Assembly: GCA_016235155.1 (NCBI GenBank)
Contig: JACRLW010000004.1
Location: 1-64,000 of the forward strand
Source: Planctomycetota bacterium
GTDB lineage: Bacteria > Planctomycetota > UBA1135 > UBA2386
Length of the DNA: 64,000 nt
Direction of reading: 5' to 3'
Shown here: piece after piece, positions 34,823 through 43,500 of the stretch
How the letters are laid out: each line of letters begins with the position of its first letter
Numbering within the stretch: position 1 is the stretch's first letter
Position numbers and translations under genes: made by a program
The notes under the pieces: generated by a model
The model's database searches: none
What the model saw: only the letters and a program-made list of their open reading frames with translations
Told to the model about the DNA's origin: nothing

Positions 34823-36226
34823 GTGCCGGGGCGGCGCAACTTCGCTCTCGACGCCGCCCTTGCGGGTGACGGTCACGGCGCCGACGCTCTGCGCGTGCGC
34901 GAGAGCTGGCTGTTCGTCGACGCCGATCCGATCGAGCGCGCCGCGTTCGCTGACTTCGACGCCGTCCTCGCCCGCTGCTCGAAGGAGCCGGTCGCGCCGC
35001 GGAATCGCCTGCGCGTCGTCCACCTCGCGACCGGCGAGGACGGCCGGCGCTACTTCCTCAAGCGCTTCGCGCGGACCCAGCTCGGCAATCTCCTGCGCAA
35101 CCGTCTGACCGCTCCGCGCTGCCGCGACGACGCCGCGCGCGAGGCGCTGGTCGCGGCGGCGCTACGCGCGCGCGGATTCACCGCGCCGCGGGTCGTCGCG
35201 ACCGGAGTACGCGAGGCATCCAGCGCCTGCCTGCTCGCCGAGTTGCCCGGCGACGAACTCCGCGCGCGGATCGCCGCGGGACGCTGCGATCGGGCGCTCG
35301 CCGATCGCGTGGCGCGCCACTGCGGGGCGATCGCCAGGGCGGGCGTGACGCTGCCCGACCTCTCGGCGCTGCACGTCTTCGTCGAGGGCGACGACGCCGC
35401 GACCGCGCGATTCGCCGTGCTCGATCTGCACCGCGGCGCCGTGCGACGGCCGGGCCCGCGGGACTTCGTCCGCATGCTGCGTTCGTTCGCGCGCTCGGTC
35501 CACGGACTCGGCGTGCCGCGGGCGAACGCGCTGCGGTTCGCCGTCGCTCTCCTGCGCGCGGCGGGCGCGCGCCGCGCGACGCGCAAGGTGCTGCGCCGCG
35601 TGCCGCCGTTCGACACGCACGGTCGCTACGACGCCGCGGGACGGGCCTCCCGCTATCGGGCGCGCGATGCGCGGCGCGACGCCCGCGAGATCGCGCTGCT
35701 CGCGCGCGTGTGGCCGTCGGGTCCATGCGACGCGGTGCTCGACGTGCCCTGCGGCGGCGGCCGGCTCGCGGCCTTCGCGCGCGCGCAGGACGCAGGGTGG
35801 TCGGGGACGGACCGCTCGCGCGAGATGCTCGCGGTCGCCAGGAGCACCGCGGACGACGCGCCGCTCTGCCGTTCCGACGCCGGCGCACTGCCCTTCGCCG
35901 ACGCGTCCTTTTGCGGCGCGATCGTCTTCCGGTTCCTCCACCACCTCCCCGCGCGCGACGCCGCGCGCGTCTGCGCGGAAGCGGCGCGCGTCGCGAGGCG
36001 ATTCGTCGTCGTCAGCTTCTTCCATCCGTGCTCGGTGCACGGGCTGCGACGGCGCCTGGCGAATCGGGTGCGCGGCCGGCCGGCGACGCGCTTCTGCGCG
36101 CGCCTGGGCGAGGTCGATCGCTGGTTCGAAGCGCACGGCTTCGTGCGCGCCGCGCACGCCGCGGACGCGCCGTACCTGCGCGAACTCTGGCTCGCGCGCT
36201 ACGAGCGGGTCATTCGCGGAACGTGA
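34823..36226 (+). CDS. Fusion of lipopolysaccharide-kinase-like and SAM methyltransferase domains
   Basis: 467 residues from GTG 34823 (GTG 34796 also possible). Residues about 30-270 resemble the Kdo/WaaP/InaA kinase family: DGRRYFLKRFA with the ATP-binding Lys, LPDLSALHVFV with catalytic Asp, and VLDLHRGAVRR with the metal-binding Asp. After a short linker (about 285) comes a class I methyltransferase: VLDVPCGGGRLAAFA, then LPFADASFCGAIVFRFLHH and a VVVSFFHPCSVHGLRRRLA segment. The methyltransferase half is paralogous to the free-standing protein at 43501-44154. The fusion implies phosphorylation and methylation of the same glycan or lipid (inference). Its 3' end overlaps the convergent gene at 36210 by 17 bases. 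Confidence 0.82.
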   Translation: MPGRRNFALDAALAGDGHGADALRVRESWLFVDADPIERAAFADFDAVLARCSKEPVAPRNRLRVVHLATGEDGRRYFLKRFARTQLGNLLRNRLTAPRCRDDAAREALVAAALRARGFTAPRVVATGVREASSACLLAELPGDELRARIAAGRCDRALADRVARHCGAIARAGVTLPDLSALHVFVEGDDAATARFAVLDLHRGAVRRPGPRDFVRMLRSFARSVHGLGVPRANALRFAVALLRAAGARRATRKVLRRVPPFDTHGRYDAAGRASRYRARDARRDAREIALLARVWPSGPCDAVLDVPCGGGRLAAFARAQDAGWSGTDRSREMLAVARSTADDAPLCRSDAGALPFADASFCGAIVFRFLHHLPARDAARVCAEAARVARRFVVVSFFHPCSVHGLRRRLANRVRGRPATRFCARLGEVDRWFEAHGFVRAAHAADAPYLRELWLARYERVIRGT

Positions 36227-37496
36227 GGCGCCCGCCGCCCGCGGGTCGACCGGCTGCCTGCGCGTCGTCGCCGAGGACGCGGTCGAGCGCGGACTCCACG
36301 GCGAGGTTGTCGTCGTTGGCGTCGAGCGCGTCGAACGCCGCCTGCAACGACGCGTGCACGGAGGAGACCGCGTGGTCGATGCCCGAGAGTTCGCCCGGCA
36401 CGACGATCGCACCCTCGCGCGCGAGCGTGACGAGCAGTTGGTAGACGTCGTGGATCGGCAGGCCGACGAAGGACGCGAGGCGCTCGGGCGAGGCTTCGCC
36501 GTCGATGAGCGTCAGCAGCTTGATCTCGACGACGCCGAGGCTGAGTCCCGAAATGCGCGCGAGCATGTCGGGCATCGGTTGGATCGCCGCCTTCGGGTCC
36601 GGGAAGACGCGCTGCAGGCTGCGCCAGTCGTCGAGGCGCTTGGTGACCTCGAGCAGGATCGGCGTCACGCCGAGCCGCAGGTCGTTCTGCACGGCGAAGT
36701 CCGGCAGGGTGTCGATCCGCCGGTACGAGAAGTAGCACTGGTCCTGCATGCGCAGGAAGTCGAACAAGACCTCGCTGCCGAGCTGTCGCACGATGATGCG
36801 GAAGTCCTTCCCGCGCAGCACGCCCGCCTCGAACAAGGAGACGATCACCGGGATGCCGTGTTCGCGGTGCCGGCGTTCCGCGACGTGCAGCTGCTCGCCG
36901 CCGATCTCGCGGTAGTCCATCGGCGTCACGCCGGGCAGCACGCGACGCACGAGGTGGTGCGGGTCGAGGAACGCGATCTGGCCGGCGTGGAAGTACACGT
37001 CGAGCCGGTTGTCGCTCTTCTCGAGGCTGAGGCAGCCGGTGTACTTGCCGGCGCCGAGCATCTGCAGCACCTCTTCGATCGCGATGAAGTCCGCGCGCCC
37101 GGCGAAGCTGTAGTCCTGCGGGCCCGAGGCCTTCAAGATCGTGCGATCGAACGCGGCGGCGAGTTCGCCGAGCGCCGCGTCGCCGACGACCGCGCCGAGC
37201 ACCCACTCGGCGAGCTTGACTTCGTCGTGCGCGTCGGCGCCGCGCATCAGTCCGCGCAGCGACCGGCGCAGGCGCGAGAAGAAGTGCTCTGCGACCAGCG
37301 CGTGCGTGTCGCTCTTGGTCCCCGTCATCTCGCGCTTGCGGGCGACGAGTTCGCGCGCGCGAGCGAGCAGGTGCTCGAGATCGCGTTCCGCGCTCGCCGC
37401 GTCGCGCGCGAGCATGCTCTCGAGCGCCGCTGCGACGTCGAGGGCAAGGTCCTCGATGCCGACGGGCCGGTCCGACTGGGATGACGATTGGGACAC
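36210..37496 (-). CDS. DUF4388-containing regulatory protein
   Basis: 428 residues from GTG 37496 (MSQSSSQSDRPVG). A helical N-terminus (about residues 1-140, ERDLEHLLARARELVARK) precedes a DUF4388 domain with ADFIAIEEVLQMLGAGKYTGCLSLEKSDN and FHAGQIAFLDP at about 165-210, then helical and winged-helix-like parts (LARISGLSLGVVEIKLLTLIDGEASPERLASFVG). DUF4388 proteins are associated with two-component and GTPase signalling in delta-proteobacteria and planctomycetes. A regulatory role is likely but partners are not visible. The upstream ATG options lie inside non-homologous sequence, so GTG 37496 is preferred. The start is divergent from the five-haem gene. Confidence 0.72.
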   Translation of the reverse strand: MSQSSSQSDRPVGIEDLALDVAAALESMLARDAASAERDLEHLLARARELVARKREMTGTKSDTHALVAEHFFSRLRRSLRGLMRGADAHDEVKLAEWVLGAVVGDAALGELAAAFDRTILKASGPQDYSFAGRADFIAIEEVLQMLGAGKYTGCLSLEKSDNRLDVYFHAGQIAFLDPHHLVRRVLPGVTPMDYREIGGEQLHVAERRHREHGIPVIVSLFEAGVLRGKDFRIIVRQLGSEVLFDFLRMQDQCYFSYRRIDTLPDFAVQNDLRLGVTPILLEVTKRLDDWRSLQRVFPDPKAAIQPMPDMLARISGLSLGVVEIKLLTLIDGEASPERLASFVGLPIHDVYQLLVTLAREGAIVVPGELSGIDHAVSSVHASLQAAFDALDANDDNLAVESALDRVLGDDAQAAGRPAGGGRLTFRE

Positions 37497-37600
37497 GACG
37501 GAGTCCAGGCCGTTTTTCGACCCCTTCTCACCGGCCGCTTGAGGCTGTGCGGCGCGCGCACGGCCTTGCCGCTGCGAGCGGCGGTTCCGACACTGCCGCG

Positions 37601-38578
37601 ATGAGCGCGGCTCCCGCCTGGTTGTCGACCCTCGTCGTCCTTTTGGCGGCGGGCATGGCGACACAGCCGGCGACCGGGGACGGCTCGGCGAGTCCGGGCG
37701 CCTGTCGGCGCGGAGTCGCCGCGGCGGACTGCGCCGACTGCCACGCCCCGATCGCGGAGGAGTGGGCCCACAGCGCCCACGCCCGGGCGTTCACCGAGCC
37801 GCGATGGCTTGCTGCGCTCGCGACGCTGGATCGACCCGAGCGCTGTCACGGCTGCCACGCGCCGGAGCCGGTGCAGGGCCGGCTCGGGCGCCCGCCCGCG
37901 GCGCGGCAGGAACGCCGCGACGCCGGCGTCGACTGCGCGGCCTGCCACGTGAACCGGTCGGGGATCGCCGGGCCGTTCGGGAGCGCGGCCGAGGGTCACC
38001 AGCCCGACGCGGACCCGCTGTTCACCAGCGCCAACGCGGTGAACCTCTGCGCTTCCTGCCACGACACGCGCATCGGGCCGGTCCTGCCGCTCGTGCGCGA
38101 CTGGCGGGCGTCGAGTTTCGCGACGAAGGGCCACGGCTGCATCCGCTGCCACATGCCGCGCGAGGAGCGCGCGATCGCGTTCGAGCCGTCGACCGGCGCT
38201 GCGACCGGTCCGGTGCGCGAGGGCCGCAGCCACGAGTTGCTCGGCCCGGGCGATCCGGACTTCGCCGCGTCGGCGTTCTGGATCGACGTCGCGCGGCGCG
38301 GGACGCGGCTCGAACTGAGGATCCGCAACGAGGCGGGACATCGCGTCCCGGGGCTCGTCGGCCGCGTGTTCGAGGTCGAACTGACCCAGCAGGACGAGCG
38401 CGGCCGCGACGCCGGCAGGGACCTGATCGTGTTGAGCGCCGACAACCCGCTGTTCGTCGACGAGACGCGCCGCTTCCGCGCCGTCGCCGCTCCCGGCGGG
38501 CGCGGCGCACGGGTCGTCGTGACCCACGCGTTCGCCGGACAGCGCACGATCGTGGCCCGCCACGAGTTCTCCTGGTGA
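37601..38578 (+). CDS. Secreted five-haem c-type cytochrome
   Basis: 325 residues from ATG 37601, with a signal peptide (LVVLLAAGMATQPATG). Five CxxCH motifs (CADCH, CHGCH, CAACH, CASCH, CIRCH) are spaced like those of 107-2884, with the same companion residues: EEWAHSAHARAF and KDWSHSAHRFSSF, and terminal GCIRCHMP and NCTGCHMP. It lacks the membrane and TPR parts, and ends with a beta-rich domain (RNEAGHRVPG) like that of 107-2884. It is probably a periplasmic electron-transfer protein of the same family, or a soluble partner of the larger one. The next plus-strand gene starts 38 bases downstream. Confidence 0.86.
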   Translation: MSAAPAWLSTLVVLLAAGMATQPATGDGSASPGACRRGVAAADCADCHAPIAEEWAHSAHARAFTEPRWLAALATLDRPERCHGCHAPEPVQGRLGRPPAARQERRDAGVDCAACHVNRSGIAGPFGSAAEGHQPDADPLFTSANAVNLCASCHDTRIGPVLPLVRDWRASSFATKGHGCIRCHMPREERAIAFEPSTGAATGPVREGRSHELLGPGDPDFAASAFWIDVARRGTRLELRIRNEAGHRVPGLVGRVFEVELTQQDERGRDAGRDLIVLSADNPLFVDETRRFRAVAAPGGRGARVVVTHAFAGQRTIVARHEFSW

Positions 38579-38615
38579 TGCGCACGGGATCGAGCCGACG
38601 TAGAACCACGCCACC

Positions 38616-39605
38616 ATGGGCCAGCCCGTCGTCACCGACCTCGAGTCCCTCGCCGCGGCCCGTGCCGTCCTCACGGAGATCGGCCTGGTCGAGAACCAGG
38701 CGATCCGGCTGAGGCCGAGTTCGGGGCACAACTCGTCGCTGCTCCTGCCCTGCGTCGGGCCGACCGGCGTCGAGTTCGTGCTGAAGTACTTCGTCCCCCC
38801 CGCCGACGGCCGCTTCTACCCCGCGGGCGTGAAGCTCGAGGACTATGCGCGGCGCGAGTCCGCCTTCTACCGCTACCTCGACGGCATCGACCCCGAGCGC
38901 CGCGAGATCCCGGCCCCGCGCACGATCCTCATCGACCCGAGCGATCCGCCGCACTGGCTCCTCCTCGAGTGGATCCGCAGCGCGCCGGGACCCGCGGAGG
39001 AATCGCTCGGCCTGGACCAGATCTTCACGGCGCTCGCGGCGTTGAAGTCGATCCAGACCGAACATCTCGTCGGACGGCGCGACTTCCCGCTCAGCCATTG
39101 GGACGTCGTGTCGTACATCGACCGCGTGCGGTTGATGTACGACGCCGTGCTGCAGGTCATCGGCCAGCGTCGTTGGCGCCGCGCGCTCGACTTCTTCGAC
39201 GAAGCGATCCGGTGGACGGAGTCGCGCCCCGCGGTCTTCGTGCACGGCGACTTCACCGAACAGAACCTGCTCGTCGACGCGAACGGCGAGCCCTTCCTCG
39301 TCGACTTCGAGCGCGTCGGCGTCGGCAACGAGGACCACGACTTCGCCTGGCTCTGGATCCACTCGACGCGCGGCCAGGACTGGAAGCGCGCGCTCCTCGC
39401 GCGCTGGTTCGCGACGCGCTGGGGATCGGACCGCATCAAGTCCGAGTGGGGCATCCGCGCGGCGTTGGTCTATCTCGCGCTGCGCCGTCTCCGCTTCGGT
39501 TCGCTGTCGCAGGGCGTCGACGACGTGAACGCGGCGCGGAACCTCGCGCTGCTCGATGCCGCGCTCGGCGGAGGGCCGGATCTCTTCCCCCTCCCTGACG
39601 CCTGA
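38616..39605 (+). CDS. Phosphotransferase, aminoglycoside kinase-like, intact active site
   Basis: 329 residues. APH-fold kinase with VFVHGDFTEQNLLVD (catalytic Asp and Asn) and FLVDFERVGVGN (metal-binding Asp) at about residues 208-235, and FVLKYFVPP carrying the ATP-binding Lys. Longer than many relatives in the N-lobe, with an RFYPAGVKLEDYARRE insertion. The substrate is unknown. It lies downstream of the secreted cytochrome gene by 38 bases; the functional link is unclear. This is the fifth kinase-fold protein in about 20 kb. Confidence 0.87.
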   Translation: MGQPVVTDLESLAAARAVLTEIGLVENQAIRLRPSSGHNSSLLLPCVGPTGVEFVLKYFVPPADGRFYPAGVKLEDYARRESAFYRYLDGIDPERREIPAPRTILIDPSDPPHWLLLEWIRSAPGPAEESLGLDQIFTALAALKSIQTEHLVGRRDFPLSHWDVVSYIDRVRLMYDAVLQVIGQRRWRRALDFFDEAIRWTESRPAVFVHGDFTEQNLLVDANGEPFLVDFERVGVGNEDHDFAWLWIHSTRGQDWKRALLARWFATRWGSDRIKSEWGIRAALVYLALRRLRFGSLSQGVDDVNAARNLALLDAALGGGPDLFPLPDA

Positions 39606-39929
39606 GGGGACGAAAGAAGGGTCGGCCACGGCGATTTCTGCCGGAGCCCGATCTCATCCCACATCTCCGTTCCGACGACGCTCACCCGTTGCAAGCTCGC
39701 ACAAGGCGCGCAGCGTGGTGCAGCGCAGTCGGATCCATTCAGCACGCGTCGAGGGCTCATTGCAGTCCACTGCCTCGAACTGATGGCACCGCGGTGCCGC
39801 TGGGGATTGGCAGATCATTCTGGGGCTGTTTGAAGGACTTCGCCGCAAGACCTGATGGGATCGAGGTTTCCGTGCAGTGTCCGTGCGCGTGAACTTTGCG
39901 GCACGGACATTGCCCGGAGGTTCCCCAAC
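39606..39929. other. 324-base intergenic region, lower GC
   Basis: No gene, tRNA or recognised ncRNA was found. It holds a perfect 14-bp palindrome at 39785-39798 (ggcaccgcggtgcc) that could be an operator, and a hairpin just before the ribosome site of the sigma gene (39876-39911). GC is visibly lower than in flanking genes from about 39700, as expected of a promoter region. Confidence 0.7.
39876..39920 (+). promoter_or_regulatory. Leader hairpin and Shine-Dalgarno of the sigma gene
   Basis: A 9-bp perfect stem (39878-39886 with 39901-39909), extendable by a G-U and an A-U pair, closes 4 bases before the ggagg at 39916-39920; the ATG is 9 bases later. In the transcript it could control access to the ribosome site. 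No ligand is suggested. Confidence 0.55.
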
Positions 39930-40598
39930 ATGGCACTGGCGACTCACGGCGATCCAATCCTGATGCGGCCTGCAGAGGCCGCAGAGACGGTCAGCGACGA
40001 TCAACTCGTCGAGTTGGTGAGGCAGGGCGACGCGCAGAACGGGATCAGCGGACTCCAGGCGAGGTACGGGCGGCGGATCCTGCACTTCGTCCGCGGACTG
40101 GTCCGCGACCCCCATCTCGCGGCGGACGTCACCCAGGAGGTCTTCGAGAAGGTCTATCTGAAGAACCACCTCTACGAGTCGGGCACCAACTTCCGCGCGT
40201 GGCTCTTCGAGGTCGCGCGCAACCAGGCGCTCACCGCGCTGCGCGCGGCGCGGCGCCGCCCGCGTCCGATCAGCAGCATGACCCTCGCCGACGAGGACGA
40301 TCCGCTCGCCTCGATCCCCGAGGATCACGAGAACCGGCAGGTCGAGGAAGACGAACTGATGGACGCCTTCCGCCGCGCCGTCGAAGAACTGCCCGATCAC
40401 TACAAGACGGTCTTCAACCTCTGCGTCCGCGACGGCACCTCCTACCAGGAGGCTGCGCAGACCCTGGCGCTGCCGCCGGGCACGGTCGGCATCCGGATCA
40501 TGCGCGCGCGCAAGCGTCTCTTCGCGACGCTCGGCCGGCACCTCGGTCGCCTGCGCCGTCCGCCGGCCTGCTTCGAGGGCGGACATCTCGATCGCTGA
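39930..40598 (+). CDS. RNA polymerase ECF-type sigma factor
   Basis: 222 residues from ATG 39930 with a good SD. Region 2 is seen as LAADVTQEVFEKVYLKNHLYE and FRAWLFEVARNQALTALRAARRRPRP; region 4 as HYKTVFNLCVRDGTSYQEAAQTLALPPGTVGIRIMRARKRLF. Region 3 is absent, as in extracytoplasmic-function factors. An acidic linker (ADEDDPLASIPEDHEN) joins the two. No anti-sigma gene is adjacent; downstream is PNPase 66 bases later. It may regulate its own promoter or an RNA-decay response, but no regulon can be read here. Confidence 0.92.
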   Translation: MALATHGDPILMRPAEAAETVSDDQLVELVRQGDAQNGISGLQARYGRRILHFVRGLVRDPHLAADVTQEVFEKVYLKNHLYESGTNFRAWLFEVARNQALTALRAARRRPRPISSMTLADEDDPLASIPEDHENRQVEEDELMDAFRRAVEELPDHYKTVFNLCVRDGTSYQEAAQTLALPPGTVGIRIMRARKRLFATLGRHLGRLRRPPACFEGGHLDR

Positions 40599-40664
40599 GT
40601 CGGATCGCAGCCGCTCGCCGGATCCGCACTGGTTCGCGAGCGCGGCCCGCGCCAGGATCAGCGC

Positions 40665-43310
40665 GTGGCCACGACCAGCCTGACCATCGCCGGCACGAAG
40701 CTCGAACTCGAGACCGGCAAGATCGCACGCCTCGCCAACGGCGCCGTCCTCGTCCGCGCCGGCGACAACGTGCTGCTCGCGACCGTGGTGATCGGCGCGC
40801 CGCGCGAGGGCGTCGACTTCTTCCCGTTGACCGTCGAGTACCGCGAGAAGCTCGCCGCGGCCGGACGCATCCCGGGCGCCTTCGGACGGCGTGAGGGACG
40901 CATCACCGATCACGAAGTCCTGGTCAGCCGGCTCGTCGACCGTTCGATCCGCTCGCTCTTTCCGGACGGCTACTCCAACGAGGTCCAGGTCCAGGTCCTC
41001 GTGTTCTCCGCCGATCCCGACGCCGACCTCGCGACGCTCGCGATCGTCGGTGCGTGCGCGGCGCTCCAACTCAGCGAGGCGCCCGCGGCCGGGCCCGCGG
41101 CGGGCTTGCGGCTGATCAAGACCGCGCAGGGCTTCACCCCGTTCCCGCCGCGCTCGCGGCGCGGCGACGCCGAGCTCGACTTCGTCGTCAGCGCGGGACC
41201 GAACGGCCTCGTGATGGTCGAAGGCGAGGCACGCGAGGTCGGCGAGGACGTCTGCCTGCAGGCGCTCGAGCAGGCGGCGGAGTGGCTCGCGCGCCTGCGC
41301 AAGGCGATCGGCGAACTGGCGGCGGAAGCGGGTCGACCGAAGTCCGCGGCCCCCGCGACGGTCGCGCTGCCCGCGGTGCCGCCGCCGATCGCCGAACTGC
41401 TGCGCGCCGCGCTGCGCGAGACCAGGAAGACGGCGCGGGCATCCGCGGTCGACGCCGCGCGGACCGCGATGCTCGCCGCGTCGGAGCCCGCGACGCATGG
41501 CGCCCTGAGCAAGGCCTTCGAGGAGTTGCGCTGGCAACTCGTCCGCGAGGCGATCCTCGCCGAGGGCCGGCGACTCGACGGCCGCGACGTCGAAACGGTG
41601 CGAGAGATCCGCGGCGAGGTCGGACTCCTGCCGCGCGCGCACGGCTCGGCCTTGTTCACGCGCGGCGAGACGCAGGCGCTCGTCACCTGCACGCTCGGCA
41701 CCGCCGAGGAATCGCTGCGCAGCGAGGGTCTGTCGGGCTCGGAGTACGACCACTTCCTGCTCCACTACAACTTCCCTCCCTACAGCGTCGGCGAGATCCG
41801 CCCGCTGCGCGGTCCCGGCCGCCGGGAGATCGGCCACGGCTTCCTCGCCCGACGCGGACTCGCACCGGTGCTGCCGTCCTTCGACGAGTTCCCCTACACG
41901 ATCCGCATCGAGTCCGAGATCACCGAGAGCAACGGCTCGTCGTCGATGGCGACGGTCTGCGGCGGCTGCCTCGCCTTGATGCAGGCCGGGGTTCCGATCA
42001 CGCGGCCGGTCGCCGGCATCGCGATGGGACTCGTCACCGACGGCACGCGCACTTCGGTCCTGACCGACATCCTCGGCGACGAGGACCACCTCGGCGACAT
42101 GGACTTCAAGGTCGTCGGCACCGCGCGCGGCGTGACGGCGCTCCAACTCGACAACAAGGTCGGCGGACTCGACGCGGGGCAGCTCGGCAAGGCGCTCGAT
42201 CAGGCGAAGCGCGGTCGCCTCCACGTGCTGGCGGAGATGGCGAAGGTCCTCGCCGCGCCGGCTCCCACGCTCGCGCCGCGCGCGCCGCGCGTGATGCGGA
42301 CCGCGATCCTGCCCGACACGATCGCCGTGCTGATCGGCCCGCGCGGTCAGACGATCAAGGGCATCGCGAGCGCGACCAAGGCACAGGTCAACGTCGACGA
42401 CGACGGCATCGTCCGCATCTACGCCGCCGAGGAAGCCGTCGCGCGCAAGGCCTTGCGCATGGTCGGCAAGGTCGCCGGCGTCGTGCGCCGCGGCGGCTAC
42501 TACACCGGGACGATCACGCGCGTGGAGTCGTTCGGCGTGTTCGTGCGCATCAACGAGGTCGTCGAAGGGCTCGTCGGACGCGACGAGCTGTTCGCGAACC
42601 GCCGCGAACCGGACCGCGAGTTCAACCAGGGCGACGAGGTCGTGGTGCGCGTGGTCGGCGTCGATTCGCGCGGCAGGCTCGACCTCTCGCTGCGCGCCGC
42701 GATCGACGTCGACCGCGAGCAGACCGTAGTCGTGCGCATCGCCGGTCGATCGCCGCACGATGCAGAGCTGGCCGGACGCGAGCTGCATGCGCTCGAGTTC
42801 GTCGATCTTCACGAAGGGGATGCGGCCGTCCTGCAACTCGAAGAACCACGGCGCGCCGCGCCCCACGCCCTTCACCTCGGTCGCGAGGATCTGTTCGCAG
42901 GCGGCGCGCTCGGCCTCCGCCTGGCGTTGCGCGGCGATCGCGGCTTCGCGCTTCGCATCCTCGACGCGTTCGGACTCGCGGAGCTGCACGAGCTCCTGCT
43001 CGCGCGCGGCGCGCTCGGCCTCGATGCCCTCGCGACCGACGGCGGTCTTGTGCACGCGCTCTTCGTGCGCGAGGCGGCGTGCGTCCTTGTCCGACAGGAT
43101 CTTCGCCTGCTTGAGCTGGTCGCGGAGGTTGCCCATCGGCGCGGCATGGTATCGACCGCCGCCGTGTTCCGCCGTCAGTCGACGAAGCGCACCGCGATGC
43201 CGAAGCGGCCCGCGCCCAACGACTCGATGCGGACGATCTCCGCCGTCTTCGGCGCCGGCTCGCCGTCGACCCGCACGACGACGCGCGGCTTGCCCTCGGC
43301 GACGAAGTAG
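40665..43310 (+). CDS. pnp: Polyribonucleotide nucleotidyltransferase with readthrough 3' end
   Basis: PNPase degrades RNA 3' to 5' by phosphorolysis. GTG 40665 starts a protein with both RNase PH domains (first: FFPLTVEYREKLAAAGRIPGAFGRREGRITDHEVLVSR; second: LVTCTLGTAEESLRSEG, DILGDEDHLGDMDFKVVG), a KH domain (GPRGQTIKG at about 557) and an S1 domain (about 610-680, GRLDLSLRAA). Homology ends at about 42705 (residue about 680). The frame then continues to 43310 through the antisense strand of the DUF2058 gene, giving 881 residues, which no PNPase needs. The natural stop appears lost or the ends are fused by a deletion. It follows the sigma gene by 66 bases. Confidence 0.9.
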   Translation: MATTSLTIAGTKLELETGKIARLANGAVLVRAGDNVLLATVVIGAPREGVDFFPLTVEYREKLAAAGRIPGAFGRREGRITDHEVLVSRLVDRSIRSLFPDGYSNEVQVQVLVFSADPDADLATLAIVGACAALQLSEAPAAGPAAGLRLIKTAQGFTPFPPRSRRGDAELDFVVSAGPNGLVMVEGEAREVGEDVCLQALEQAAEWLARLRKAIGELAAEAGRPKSAAPATVALPAVPPPIAELLRAALRETRKTARASAVDAARTAMLAASEPATHGALSKAFEELRWQLVREAILAEGRRLDGRDVETVREIRGEVGLLPRAHGSALFTRGETQALVTCTLGTAEESLRSEGLSGSEYDHFLLHYNFPPYSVGEIRPLRGPGRREIGHGFLARRGLAPVLPSFDEFPYTIRIESEITESNGSSSMATVCGGCLALMQAGVPITRPVAGIAMGLVTDGTRTSVLTDILGDEDHLGDMDFKVVGTARGVTALQLDNKVGGLDAGQLGKALDQAKRGRLHVLAEMAKVLAAPAPTLAPRAPRVMRTAILPDTIAVLIGPRGQTIKGIASATKAQVNVDDDGIVRIYAAEEAVARKALRMVGKVAGVVRRGGYYTGTITRVESFGVFVRINEVVEGLVGRDELFANRREPDREFNQGDEVVVRVVGVDSRGRLDLSLRAAIDVDREQTVVVRIAGRSPHDAELAGRELHALEFVDLHEGDAAVLQLEEPRRAAPHALHLGREDLFAGGALGLRLALRGDRGFALRILDAFGLAELHELLLARGALGLDALATDGGLVHALFVREAACVLVRQDLRLLELVAEVAHRRGMVSTAAVFRRQSTKRTAMPKRPAPNDSMRTISAVFGAGSPSTRTTTRGLPSATK
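42717..43136 (-). CDS. DUF2058-like protein, 3' end lost into antisense PNPase
   Basis: From ATG 43136 (MGNLRDQLKQAKILSDKDARR). The first 140 residues match the DUF2058 (YaiL-like) pattern: a basic N-terminus, a long charged coiled-coil helix (EAERAAREQELVQLRESERVED), then GRGAPWFFELQDGRIPFVKID and LASGQLCIVRRSTGDAHDYGLL. The frame does not stop there but runs on without a stop to 39654, antisense to PNPase. The end given is where homology becomes doubtful, not a stop codon. Function of DUF2058 proteins is unknown; some bind RNA or nucleic acid. The PNPase gene also lacks its stop at the same place. Confidence 0.68.
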
Positions 43311-43453
43311 ACGCCGCTCTCCGACACGTTGCGCGCCGAGCCGCTCAGCTCGAGCCCCGCGAAGTCGACCAACACCTTCCCGTCGAACGCGTTGCGTTCC
43401 GCCCTGCGGCGCTCTGCAAGCCCTGGTTGTCCCTCGTGCCGGTCGTCGTCCAT
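43175..43453 (-). CDS. PilZ domain protein (predicted c-di-GMP receptor)
   Basis: 92 residues from ATG 43453, a stand-alone PilZ domain. Both c-di-GMP ligand motifs are present: RRxxxR (RRRAERN at about 15-21) and N-x-S-x-x-G (NVSESG at 42-47). It should bind cyclic di-GMP and act on an unidentified partner, for example in surface or motility control. Upstream in-frame extension to 43633 is not homologous. It is divergent from the methyltransferase at 43501 by 47 bases. Confidence 0.88.
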   Translation of the reverse strand: MDDDRHEGQPGLAERRRAERNAFDGKVLVDFAGLELSGSARNVSESGVYFVAEGKPRVVVRVDGEPAPKTAEIVRIESLGAGRFGIAVRFVD

Positions 43454-43500
43454 GATCGCGATGCGCTGGACGAGGACTTCGGCCAGCCGCGACGCCGACC

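Noticed and set aside
17627-39605. Anti-phage defence or toxin-antitoxin island
   Set aside because: Kinase-fold and transferase genes lack nuclease, NTPase-effector or antitoxin partners; HipA-type features are absent.
39654-42716. Long minus-strand open frame (1160 codons with the DUF2058 start)
   Set aside because: Past about 42716 it is antisense to PNPase with no homology; the absence of stops is a GC-rich artefact.
40665-43310. PNPase with a genuine 200-residue C-terminal extension
   Set aside because: The extension is exactly the antisense of the DUF2058 gene, so it is more likely stop loss than a domain.
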